NCBI RefSeq assembly: GCF_039649665.1
Contig: NZ_JBDJAW010000030.1
Span: forward strand, 1 to 64,000
Length of the DNA: 64,000 bases
Source: Microbispora sp. ZYX-F-249
GTDB lineage: Bacteria; Actinomycetota; Actinomycetes; Streptosporangiales; Streptosporangiaceae
Reading direction: 5' to 3'
Both the position numbers and the translations under genes were made by a program. The notes below the pieces were generated by a model, which saw only the letters and a list, made by a program, of their open reading frames with translations, ran no database searches and was not told the DNA's origin. Below, in pieces: positions 50,130 through 58,677 of the stretch. The first letter of the stretch is position 1. Each line of letters starts with the position of its first letter.

Positions 50130-53100
50130 CTACGTGCACTTGTCGAGGGCTTGGCGGGCCCTTGCCAGCCAGTAGCCCCCGCCCGCCTGCTCCAGCAGGC
50201 GCACCGCCTCCCGTAGGTGGGCCCGGGCCCCCTCGCGGTCCCCCAGCGCCAGCAGCGCCTCGCCCATGTGGCCGTCGTACGCGCCGTCGATCGTGGTGCA
50301 GGTGCCGCTCACGTGCAGCAGCCCGGCGAAGGGACGGAAGGCGTCGTACACCTCCCGGACGATGTCCGGCTCGCCGAGCCGGATCGCCGCGTGCAGCCGG
50401 CACATGGCGGCCATCGCCCAGTGGTAGTCGCGCGGCGGCAGCGGGGTCTCACGCAGGAGCCGCCGGGCGCGCTCGTGCTCGCCCCGGTCCGCCAGCGCGT
50501 ACGCCAGGACGTAGCCGAGCCCGGCCATGCCCGTCCGCCGGAACATCTCCTCGACCCATTCCGCCTCCTCGCCGAAGCGGTCCTCCTGGATGAGCGTCTC
50601 GGCCCGCACGGCGAGCATGCCCACCTCGAAGTACGCGAGGTCGGAGAAGGACAGCGTCGCCCTGACGGGCTCGAAGTGGCGAGCCGGGTCCGGCACCCCC
50701 TGGAACAGGTCGAGACCCACGTGTGCGATCGCCGCCTGCAGCGCCAGCGTGGGATTGTGCAGGTCGCGCAGCAGCGCGTCGGTCTCCGCCAGCAGCGCGC
50801 GGGCCTGCCCCACCCTGCCGTGCTCGACGTGGTGGGCGACGAGGTGGAGCTGCGCGATCACCCTGAGCTGGGACGACAGGTCCGGCTCGGCCAGCAGGCG
50901 CCGCGCGGTCCCGGCGACCTGCTCGATGAAGTCCTGTCCCTGCATGGCGAGCAGCCGCAGGTGGAGCACGCGCCGCAGCAGGGCGGGGTCGCCCACGCGC
51001 TCGGCCGCCGCCACGGCCCGCGACGAGACCGCGTCGACCTCGTCCTCGTGACCGGTCTGGGCGTGCACGACGGCCCGGACGGCCTGCGCCGTCGCCCACG
51101 CGGCCGTGTCCGGGGGCAGCTCGCGCACGGCCCGGTCCATCGCCTCCCGCAGGGCGGCCACGTCGAGGCCGTAGCGGAACGGCACCCAGACGCCGTGCCC
51201 CATCGCGATGTCGGCGGCCCTTACCGCCTTCTCCAGGTCGGCGCCGGCCAGGTCGAGCGCCTGCTCGACCGCCTCGTAACCCTCGTCGAACCGCCCGGCG
51301 GCGTAACGGCTCCCGGCCAGCCCGACGGCGAGCTCGAACCGCTCGGCCGCGCCGGCCCCCGCCGGCTCGGCCGCCGCCAGCGCCTCCTGCCACGAGATGG
51401 CCGCGTCGTCGGGCGCGTGCCGCCGCAGGGCCGCCCGCGCGGCGCGGGCGGAGTAGTCCATCGCCATGCGGGCGTTGTCCACGCCGAGCTCCGCGGCCGC
51501 GAGCCAGTGCCGCGCGATCACGGCCGCCCGGTCGTCCCGGTCCCCGTGGACGCGGGTGAGGACGCCCGCGACCTGCTCGTGCACCCGCGCCCGCCACAGC
51601 CGCGACCGGCGCGACAGCAGCGCGTCGGTCACCAGGGCATGGGCGAACTCGTACCCGCCCAGCCGATACGACGACTCCCGGATCAGCCCCGCGTCGAGGG
51701 CCGCGTCGAGCGGCGGCAGCAGGTCGCCGACCGTGACACCGGCGACCTGGGCCAGGACGCCCGCGTCGAACTCGTCACCCATCACCGCGGCGAGCTCCAG
51801 CACACGGGCCGCCTCCTCCCCCAGGCCCGCCACCCGGTGCAGCACGACGTCCAGCACGCCCCGCGGCAGCTCCTCGCCCGCCCGGGCAAGCTCCGCGAGG
51901 AAGAACGGGTTCCCGGCGGTGCGCCCGCGCAGTTCCTCGGCCCTGCGGCTGCCCGGGTCGCGGCCGGACAACTCCCGGACGAGCGCGCGGACCTCCTCGG
52001 TGGCGAGCCCGTCGAGCCCGAACCTGCGCGCGCCGAGCCGCGACAGCGCCGACAGCGTGCCGGTGAGCGCCGACGCCTCGTGCCGCCGGAAGGTCGCCAC
52101 CAGCAGCAGGCCCGGCCGGGCGGTGGACGCCACGTGGACCAGCAGCCGCAGCGTCGCGTCGTCGGCCGCGTGGATGTCCTCCAGAACGACGATCACCGGG
52201 CCGATGCCGGCCAGGAACGTGCCGACCGCCTCGAAGAACCGCAGCCGCGCCCCCTGCGCGTCGGACGCCGGGATCGCCTCCACGCCGCCCGACAGGAACG
52301 TGCTCACCTCGCCGGGCAGGGCGGCCTCCGGGGCCGCGGCGGCGAGGTCGCACAGCACCCGTTCCCAGGGCCACAGGGCGGGCGCGGTCTCGTGGTCGGG
52401 ACTCGACCCCCAGCCCACGGGCACGTCGGCGGTCGCGCGGAACCGCTTCAGCAGGCTCGTCTTGCCGACGCCCGGCTCGCCGTCCACCAGCACGACCTGC
52501 CCGGCGGCGGACGACGCCTCGGCCGCCTCGTACAGGAACTCCAGCGCGCTCTGCCTGCCGACGAAGACCGGCTGTTGCGCCGCGGGCTCGGGAGCCCTGC
52601 GCACCGTCGTCTCCTTCGGCGACCGCGCCGAAGGCCGCTGCGGGGGCTGCGGAGGGAGCAGCGCGGGGTCCTGGCGCAGCACCGCGCTTTCGAGCCCCCG
52701 CAGCCGCGGCCCGGGGTCGATGCCGAGCTCCCCGGCGAGCACCTCGCGCACCCGGCGCAGGCATTCGAGGGCCGCCGCCTGCCGGTCCGCCCGGTAGTGG
52801 GCCAGCACCAGCAGTTCCCAGGCACGCTCCCGCAGGGGATGCTCGCGGACGAACGAGTCCAGCAGCGCGACCACGTCCGTGTGGCGGCCGAGCTCCAGCA
52901 GGGCCGCGGCCAGCCCCTCCACCGCGTCCAGCCGCACCTGTTCCAGGCGGCCGATCTCCGGCTGCGCCCACTCCTCGGACCGCACGTCCGCGTACGGGTC
53001 GCCTCGCCACAGGTCGAGCGCCTCGGCGAGGGCGGTGGCCGCCACCTCGTGCCGTCCCCCGGCGAGATGGCCGGCCCCTGCCGACGCGAGCGTCTCGAAG

Positions 53101-53417
53101 TCCCTCGTGTCGAGGCCGAGCCCCCCGGTCATGAGGCCGTACCCGTCGGCGGCGCTGACCAGGACGGCCGAGGTCGCACCCGGCCGCCGGCCGGGCTCCA
53201 GCAGGCGGCGCAGGTTGGAGACGTAGACCTGCAGACTCCCCTGGGCGCTGGGCGGGGGGTTGCCCGACCACAGCCGGTCCGCAAGGAGGTCCACGGGGAG
53301 CACGCGGTCGGCGTGCATCGCGAGGAGAGCCAGGAGGGCTCGCTGCTTCGGCGGTCCGGCCGGTACGGCCTGCCCGTCCACGACGAGTTCCATGGGCCCG
53401 AGGACGTTCAGCCGCAC
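50130..53417 (-). CDS. SARP/AfsR-like transcriptional regulator with AAA ATPase and TPR-like domains
   Basis: 1095 residues from GTG 53417 (MRLNVLGPMELVVDG, the usual start of this class). Residues 1-95 are an OmpR-type winged helix (SLQVYVSNLRRLLEPG), about 100-245 the bacterial transcriptional activator (BTAD) domain (RDFETLASAG, LRERAWELLVLAHYRADRQAAAL). An ATPase domain follows with Walker A DGEPGVGKTS (about residue 318) and Walker B VIVVLEDIHAADD. The last 500 residues are helical TPR-like repeats. Such proteins activate secondary-metabolite or stress genes in answer to a ligand. No biosynthetic cluster is adjacent; a target may be the flanking metallopeptidase or redox genes. Confidence 0.92.
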   Translation of the reverse strand: MRLNVLGPMELVVDGQAVPAGPPKQRALLALLAMHADRVLPVDLLADRLWSGNPPPSAQGSLQVYVSNLRRLLEPGRRPGATSAVLVSAADGYGLMTGGLGLDTRDFETLASAGAGHLAGGRHEVAATALAEALDLWRGDPYADVRSEEWAQPEIGRLEQVRLDAVEGLAAALLELGRHTDVVALLDSFVREHPLRERAWELLVLAHYRADRQAAALECLRRVREVLAGELGIDPGPRLRGLESAVLRQDPALLPPQPPQRPSARSPKETTVRRAPEPAAQQPVFVGRQSALEFLYEAAEASSAAGQVVLVDGEPGVGKTSLLKRFRATADVPVGWGSSPDHETAPALWPWERVLCDLAAAAPEAALPGEVSTFLSGGVEAIPASDAQGARLRFFEAVGTFLAGIGPVIVVLEDIHAADDATLRLLVHVASTARPGLLLVATFRRHEASALTGTLSALSRLGARRFGLDGLATEEVRALVRELSGRDPGSRRAEELRGRTAGNPFFLAELARAGEELPRGVLDVVLHRVAGLGEEAARVLELAAVMGDEFDAGVLAQVAGVTVGDLLPPLDAALDAGLIRESSYRLGGYEFAHALVTDALLSRRSRLWRARVHEQVAGVLTRVHGDRDDRAAVIARHWLAAAELGVDNARMAMDYSARAARAALRRHAPDDAAISWQEALAAAEPAGAGAAERFELAVGLAGSRYAAGRFDEGYEAVEQALDLAGADLEKAVRAADIAMGHGVWVPFRYGLDVAALREAMDRAVRELPPDTAAWATAQAVRAVVHAQTGHEDEVDAVSSRAVAAAERVGDPALLRRVLHLRLLAMQGQDFIEQVAGTARRLLAEPDLSSQLRVIAQLHLVAHHVEHGRVGQARALLAETDALLRDLHNPTLALQAAIAHVGLDLFQGVPDPARHFEPVRATLSFSDLAYFEVGMLAVRAETLIQEDRFGEEAEWVEEMFRRTGMAGLGYVLAYALADRGEHERARRLLRETPLPPRDYHWAMAAMCRLHAAIRLGEPDIVREVYDAFRPFAGLLHVSGTCTTIDGAYDGHMGEALLALGDREGARAHLREAVRLLEQAGGGYWLARARQALDKCT

Positions 53418-53581
53418 GGGCCAATGGTACGGAGGAGCCTGACAACCGGTCCAGTTGTCACATCTCCGGAAACGTCCGGCGTTCCGGCAGCGCGACCGGG
53501 ACCGCGCGAGCCCTCCGGGCGACCTGGAGTCCCCTCCGGCGGGATCTTCTCGTCGCCGGACGCAGCTACCATTTGCCCACA

Positions 53582-54445
53582 ATGCGACGCTATCCCCCCT
53601 TGCTCCTGGTCTGTCTTCTCGCGACGGCCTGCATCGCCGATCCCACCGCCAGGGCGACCCCCGTGCCGGCCGCACCGTCGACCGGGGCGCTCGCGTCGCC
53701 GGCGCCCGCCTCACCCTCGCCCCCGGCGCCGTCCGGGCCCCGGCTGGTCTCGGTGCCCACAGGTGAGAGCGCCGCCCTCGAAAGCCCGCTATACGCCGCG
53801 CCGCGGACGAGCGCCCGCTGCGAGATGCCGGCGATCAAGCCGGACCACTGGGGCTCGATGAAGAGGTACCTCGGATCGGCGTCGGCCTGCCTGGACCGCG
53901 TCTGGACGCGCGAGTTCGCCGCGGTGCGGGTCTTCTACTCCCCGCCCCGGCGCAGGTACGTCCGGCACCACACGCGCGATCCCCAGTGCGGGACGATGCC
54001 CGCCAAGGGCGCCTCCGGCACCTACTGCCCGCTCACCTCGACCTATTACATCCTCGTGCCCCGGGACGTCATCGGACCGTGGGGGGCGGCGTGGGCGGCG
54101 CAGCTGACCGCCCACGAGTACGGGCATCACGTGCAGTACATGACGAACATCCTCGACTACGCCGACTTCCGGTCCGAATCCGCCTCCAAACGAGCGATCG
54201 ACCTCGACAGCCGGCGGCTCGAGCTCCAGGCCGAGTGCCTGTCCGGAGTGGCTCTCAAGGCGGCGCGCGGCGGCCTGCCGCCGTTGACGCGGTTCCAGGA
54301 CCTCTACACCGGCCGGCTCCCCGCACAGTGGGTGCGTGACCACGGCCGCCCGAGCACACAGCGGCGCTGGTTCGAGAGGGGATGGCGCAGCGGCAGGCCC
54401 GGCTCGTGCGACACCTGGTCGGGACCGGAGCGCGAGGTCAGCTGA
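53582..54445 (+). CDS. Secreted neutral zinc metallopeptidase, putative lipoprotein
   Basis: 287 residues. A signal peptide with a lipobox-like end (LLVCLLATAC, Cys17) is followed by a Pro/Ala/Ser linker. The catalytic domain has TAHEYGHHVQYM: His178 and His182 of HExxH bind zinc with Glu179 as base, and a downstream Glu in LELQAECLSG is the third ligand. Cysteines at FARCEMP-type spots, DPQCGTM, TYCPL and GSCDTW may form disulfides. It belongs to the YpfJ-like putative zinc metallopeptidases. A second, longer paralogue is at 56485. Confidence 0.88.
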   Translation: MRRYPPLLLVCLLATACIADPTARATPVPAAPSTGALASPAPASPSPPAPSGPRLVSVPTGESAALESPLYAAPRTSARCEMPAIKPDHWGSMKRYLGSASACLDRVWTREFAAVRVFYSPPRRRYVRHHTRDPQCGTMPAKGASGTYCPLTSTYYILVPRDVIGPWGAAWAAQLTAHEYGHHVQYMTNILDYADFRSESASKRAIDLDSRRLELQAECLSGVALKAARGGLPPLTRFQDLYTGRLPAQWVRDHGRPSTQRRWFERGWRSGRPGSCDTWSGPEREVS

Positions 54446-54493
54446 CCTCCGTCTCGGCACGCCTCCGCCGCCCGCGGAGATGAGGCACCTCGC

Positions 54494-55375
54494 TCAGGCG
54501 GGCGCGCCGCCGAGGCGGGAGACCACCGCGAGAGCCGTACGGGCGCTCGCCGCGTCGTGCACGCGGAACACCCGGGCGCCCTGCAGCGCCGACACGGTGA
54601 GCGTCGCCAGCGTGCCGGCGTGGCGATCCTCCACGGGCAGGCCGCCCAGGGTCTCCCCGACGAAGTCCTTGTTGGAGACGGCCACCAGCACCGGCCACCC
54701 CGTGGCCGTCAGCTCGCCGAGCCGCCTGCTGACCTCCAGCGAGTGCCACGTGTTCTTGCCGAAGTCGTGCGCCGGGTCGACCAGGATCGCGTCGCGGCGG
54801 ACCCCCGCCGCGACCGCCCGCTCCGCGAGGTCCGTCGTGTACGTGATCACGTCGGCCACCACGTCGTCGTACGCGATGCGGTGGGGCCGGGTGCGCGGCT
54901 CCACCCGCCCGGCGTGCGCGCACACCAGGCCGATGCCGTACGCCGCGGCGACCTCGGCGAGCTCGGGGTCCACACCGCCCCAGGTGTCGTTGAGCAGGTC
55001 GGCCCCGGCCTCCGCGACGACCTTGGCGACCTCCGACCGCCAGGTGTCGACACTGATGATCACGCCGGGGTGCCGCTCGCGCACCGCGGCGACGACCTCG
55101 GCCACGCGGCGGATCTCCTCGGCCGGGTCGACCTCCGTGCCGGGACCGGCCTTGACGCCGCCGATGTCCACGATGTCCGCGCCCCCCTCGATCTGGCGGG
55201 AGGCGGCGTCCACGGCGGCGGAGAAGGCGTAGGTCGATCCCCTGTCGTAGAAGGAGTCGGGGGTCCGATTGACCACGGCCATGACCGCGAAGTCACCGGG
55301 ACCGAAGGCGCGGCCGCGCAGGCGCAGGACGGACGGAGGGCCGGGCGCCTCGGCGGGCATCGGCGTAGTGGACAT
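54494..55375 (-). CDS. folP: Dihydropteroate synthase, FolP2-type paralogue
   Basis: 293 residues. VVNRTPDSFYDRGSTY, GGADIVDIGGVKAGPG, ISVDTWRSEVAK, LLNDTWGGVDP, DPAHDFGKNT and SNKDFVGETL match closely the mycobacterial FolP2 paralogue. Features differing from canonical FolP1 include the DTWGGVD loop and HDFGKNT. Canonical enzymes join p-aminobenzoate to the pterin pyrophosphate; FolP2 of mycobacteria has been reported not to do so, so the real role may differ. No other folate gene lies nearby. ATG 55375 starts MSTTPMPAEAP. Confidence 0.88.
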   Translation of the reverse strand: MSTTPMPAEAPGPPSVLRLRGRAFGPGDFAVMAVVNRTPDSFYDRGSTYAFSAAVDAASRQIEGGADIVDIGGVKAGPGTEVDPAEEIRRVAEVVAAVRERHPGVIISVDTWRSEVAKVVAEAGADLLNDTWGGVDPELAEVAAAYGIGLVCAHAGRVEPRTRPHRIAYDDVVADVITYTTDLAERAVAAGVRRDAILVDPAHDFGKNTWHSLEVSRRLGELTATGWPVLVAVSNKDFVGETLGGLPVEDRHAGTLATLTVSALQGARVFRVHDAASARTALAVVSRLGGAPA

Positions 55376-55463
55376 CGCCCGCCAGCGTACTAGGTGAGAG
55401 TCGTCCGATCCGTGCCCGCCGGACGCCCACGCCGATGGAACGGTCCAAAACGCGGGCATACGC

Positions 55464-56333
55464 TCACGCCGCGGAGCCGCCCTCGGCCAGGGCCACGAAG
55501 TCCTGCGCCATCGCGGGCAGCCGCCGCCGGGCGTGCACGACCGCGATGATCTTCCGGAGTGAGGGATCCAGCGATCGGACCACCAGGCCGGCCCTGGCCG
55601 CCTGCTCAGCCATGCTCCGGTACCACAGCAGCGAGGCCCGCCCCTCCCGTACGGCCCGCAGCCAGCCCCGGCGCTCGTCGGACTCGACGGCGGGGATCGG
55701 GCGGACGCCGTACGTGGCGAAGATCTGGTCGAACTCCCTGCGGCGCGGGCTGCCGGGGGCGGGCAGCACCAGCCGCATGCCGTCCAGCCGGGCCACGGGG
55801 ACGGGATCGGGCAGGTCGAGGCCGGGCGGGGAGATCAGCACGATCTCCTGGCGTTCGAGCGGGTGGCTCACCAGGTCGGTGGGCACCGGGAGATCGGTCA
55901 GCCCGAGATCGGCGCGCTGCTCGCGGACCGCGCTGACCACCCCCTCCCGGCCCTCGCACCGCACGATGTGCACCCGGATCCCGGGATGCTCCGCGGCGTA
56001 GGCGGGCAGCAGGCGCCCGGCGAGACCGGGCTCCAGGCTCGGAGTGGACGCGATCCGCAGTTCGGCGCCGGAGGAGTTGCCCTGCGTCGCGAGGGCCTCG
56101 ATCTCGGCCACCGCGTCGAGGGCCTCGCGGGCCAGCTTCACGACCCGGCGTCCCTGGGCCGTCACGACGACCCCGCGGCCCGAGCGCGCGAAAAGCGTCA
56201 TTCCGAGTTCGCGTTCCAGGTCGCGTATCGCGCGGGACAGCGCGGGCTGCGCGATATAGAGCGATCTGGCGGCATCGGTCATGGTGCGGTGCTCCGCAGT
56301 GGCGACCACGTAACGGAGCTGCTGCAGATTCAT
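55464..56333 (-). CDS. LysR family transcriptional regulator
   Basis: 289 residues. The N-terminal winged helix-turn-helix ([39 protein letters not shown]) and the effector domain ([34 protein letters not shown]) are complete. It lies divergent from the metallopeptidase gene at 56485 with a 151-bp gap that would carry its operator, so it probably controls that gene or itself. The inducer is unknown. Confidence 0.93.
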   Translation of the reverse strand: MNLQQLRYVVATAEHRTMTDAARSLYIAQPALSRAIRDLERELGMTLFARSGRGVVVTAQGRRVVKLAREALDAVAEIEALATQGNSSGAELRIASTPSLEPGLAGRLLPAYAAEHPGIRVHIVRCEGREGVVSAVREQRADLGLTDLPVPTDLVSHPLERQEIVLISPPGLDLPDPVPVARLDGMRLVLPAPGSPRRREFDQIFATYGVRPIPAVESDERRGWLRAVREGRASLLWYRSMAEQAARAGLVVRSLDPSLRKIIAVVHARRRLPAMAQDFVALAEGGSAA

Positions 56334-56484
56334 GCGAAAAACGCTAGGGCAGACGAGCCCGGCGATTCCGGAACATCGCAGAGATCACGCCGGTCGATTA
56401 CCCATCGTGCCCGACATCTGCTACATCCGTGATGGATGAGATTTCAGTATTCTTTTGCCCCAAATCCACAAAGGGGGCAATGTC

Positions 56485-58590
56485 GTGGCGCAGCAGTACC
56501 CTCCCCAGGAGCAGCCCGGGGGGAGTCCTTCCTATTCAGGGCCGCCGTTTCCGCCGCCCGAGGCTGTGCCCGGCTCGCCGGACGGACCGCGATCACCCGG
56601 CGCGGCGCCGGGACCGTACGGCCCGCCCGCGTGGGGTGGCCCGGGCGGGCCGGGCATGCCGGAGGGCGGCGTCCCGCAATCCGGACCCGGAGCATGGAAC
56701 GGATCGTCCGGATGGCCTCCCTCTCCGGGAGAGCAGCCCGGCCACCCGGGTGGCCCCGGCCCTTACCCCGGCGCGGCGCCCTATCCGCCGCCCCCGCGGC
56801 AGCAGAGCGGTCCCCATGCGCCCGGGACGCATCCCCAGGGACCGGCCGCGCCCCCGAACGGCCCGTCCCACGGCGGCCCCCAGGGTCACGGCGGGCAGCA
56901 GGGCTACGGCGGGCAGCAGCCCTATGCGCAGGCCGGGCCGCCCCCCGGCCACGGCGCCCACCCGGCGGCCCCGGCGCAGGGCGGCCTCCCTCCGCAGAAC
57001 GGCCCTCAGCCGGGCCCGACGCCGTACCAGCCCGGAGCCCAGTATCAGGGGGGAACGCAGCACCAGGGCGGCGAGTGGTACCCGCAGACCCCGGCGTGGC
57101 CGGGCGCGACGGGTGAGGGGCCGCACGCACAGGCACAGGCACAGTCCCCCGCCGCCTACGCGTCCCCGCCGTCTCCCGCCGCGCCGACCGGCGCTCCGTA
57201 CGGTCCGGCGAACGGAGCCGCGGGGCATCCGGGCGGCCACCCGGGCGGCCAGACGTACGCGCCGGGCGGCCCCGCGTACCCGGCGAGCGGCGCTGTCCAG
57301 GCTCCGCCGGCGAACCCGGCGAACCCGGCGAACCCGGCGTACCCGGCGGCCCCGGCGGCCTTCGCCCCGCCGCAGCCTCCGCCGCCCGCGGGAACTCCGG
57401 CCTGGGGAACGCCACCTCAGGGGTCACCGCCGCAGGGAACACCGGCCCAGGGAACCCCGCCCGCGCCGCAGGGCATGCCGTTCCCGCCGGCGCCGCCGCA
57501 GGGGCCTCAGGCACCGCCGCAGGGACCGCAGGCACCGCCGCAGGGGCCCGGATGGGCGCCGCAGCCTCCTCCTCCCCCGCGTGGGCCGGCCGCTCCCTTT
57601 CCGCCGCCCGCCTGGCGTCCGCCCCGCCGCAAGTCCGGTGCGGGGGCCGTCGTCGGCGCGCTGATAGGCGTGCTCGCGGTCGTCTTCGTGCTCGTCGTGG
57701 TGGTGGCCGCGCTGGCGGGCCTGTCGGACCACGAGGAGACGGTCTCGCCCGTCGCTCTTCCGACCCTCACCTTCTCGCCGTTCCCGTCGCACCAGAACAC
57801 CACGGACACGGAACCGACTCACAAGCCCACGACCCAGCCCTCGAAGCAGCCAACGACGCGGCCGACCCCGGTGCTCAACCGCACGACGAAGAACAACAGC
57901 CTCTACCGGGCCGGATCGCCGGCGAAGACGAACTGCCGGGCCGGGAACGCCAGCATCTACAACCACGCGCAGTTCAAGGCACTGATCCTCAAGACCGGCG
58001 CGTGCATGGGCAAGGCGTGGGCACCGGCGCTGCAACGGGCCGGGATCGCGTGGAGCCCGCCGAAGTACATGATCGCGGCCCGTAAGGGCAGGGGCGCCTG
58101 CGGCGACTACCCCGCCCCCGGCAGCAACGTCCCCTACTACTGCCCGAGCAACAGCACCATTTACGCCTCCACCTCGGCGATGGCGAGGGAGTACGGCCCG
58201 CTCGGGTCGTGGAACGGGATCATCATCAGCATGATGGCCCATGAGTACGGCCACCACATCCAGAGCCTCTCGGGCATCTCCGACTCCTGGTGGCGGCAGA
58301 CGCTCGACTCCACCTCGCGCAGCGGACGGATGGCCCTGAGCCGCCGGCACGAACTGCAGGCGACGTGTTTCGGCGGCATGTTCATGCGGTCGGTCGCCGC
58401 CTCGTATCCGATCGACGCCACCCGGCGCAACACGCTTCTGTGGGCGTACAGCCACCTGGGCGACCCGCCCGGAGGCCCGCGCGACCACGGCAACACGCGC
58501 AGCAACGCCGCGTGGTTCCGCCAGGGGTACACCCGCCCGATGACCTACCAGTGCAACACCTGGGTCGTCGGGTCCGCGTCCGTTTCCTGA
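56485..58590 (+). CDS. Membrane-anchored zinc metallopeptidase with long proline-rich N-terminus
   Basis: 701 residues from GTG 56485 (GGGGG nine bases upstream). Residues 1-385 are a Pro/Gly/Gln-rich cytoplasmic tail with repeats (PANPANPANPAYP, PPQGPQAPPQGPQAPP). One transmembrane helix (VVGALIGVLAVVFVLVVVVAAL, about 395-416) leads to a Thr/Pro linker and an outer catalytic domain: MMAHEYGHHIQSL with His586, Glu587, His590, and RHELQATCFGG giving the third ligand. It is paralogous to 53582. The giant disordered inner tail is unusual for a peptidase and may bind a partner or localise it. Confidence 0.88.
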   Translation: MAQQYPPQEQPGGSPSYSGPPFPPPEAVPGSPDGPRSPGAAPGPYGPPAWGGPGGPGMPEGGVPQSGPGAWNGSSGWPPSPGEQPGHPGGPGPYPGAAPYPPPPRQQSGPHAPGTHPQGPAAPPNGPSHGGPQGHGGQQGYGGQQPYAQAGPPPGHGAHPAAPAQGGLPPQNGPQPGPTPYQPGAQYQGGTQHQGGEWYPQTPAWPGATGEGPHAQAQAQSPAAYASPPSPAAPTGAPYGPANGAAGHPGGHPGGQTYAPGGPAYPASGAVQAPPANPANPANPAYPAAPAAFAPPQPPPPAGTPAWGTPPQGSPPQGTPAQGTPPAPQGMPFPPAPPQGPQAPPQGPQAPPQGPGWAPQPPPPPRGPAAPFPPPAWRPPRRKSGAGAVVGALIGVLAVVFVLVVVVAALAGLSDHEETVSPVALPTLTFSPFPSHQNTTDTEPTHKPTTQPSKQPTTRPTPVLNRTTKNNSLYRAGSPAKTNCRAGNASIYNHAQFKALILKTGACMGKAWAPALQRAGIAWSPPKYMIAARKGRGACGDYPAPGSNVPYYCPSNSTIYASTSAMAREYGPLGSWNGIIISMMAHEYGHHIQSLSGISDSWWRQTLDSTSRSGRMALSRRHELQATCFGGMFMRSVAASYPIDATRRNTLLWAYSHLGDPPGGPRDHGNTRSNAAWFRQGYTRPMTYQCNTWVVGSASVS

Positions 58591-58677
58591 TCACCGGCTT
58601 GATGATCTACGTCTACCTTGTCCGGATATGGGGGTTAGAATCCCTAGCCACGGCTTCGGAGGAGAGAGCGGTGAACC

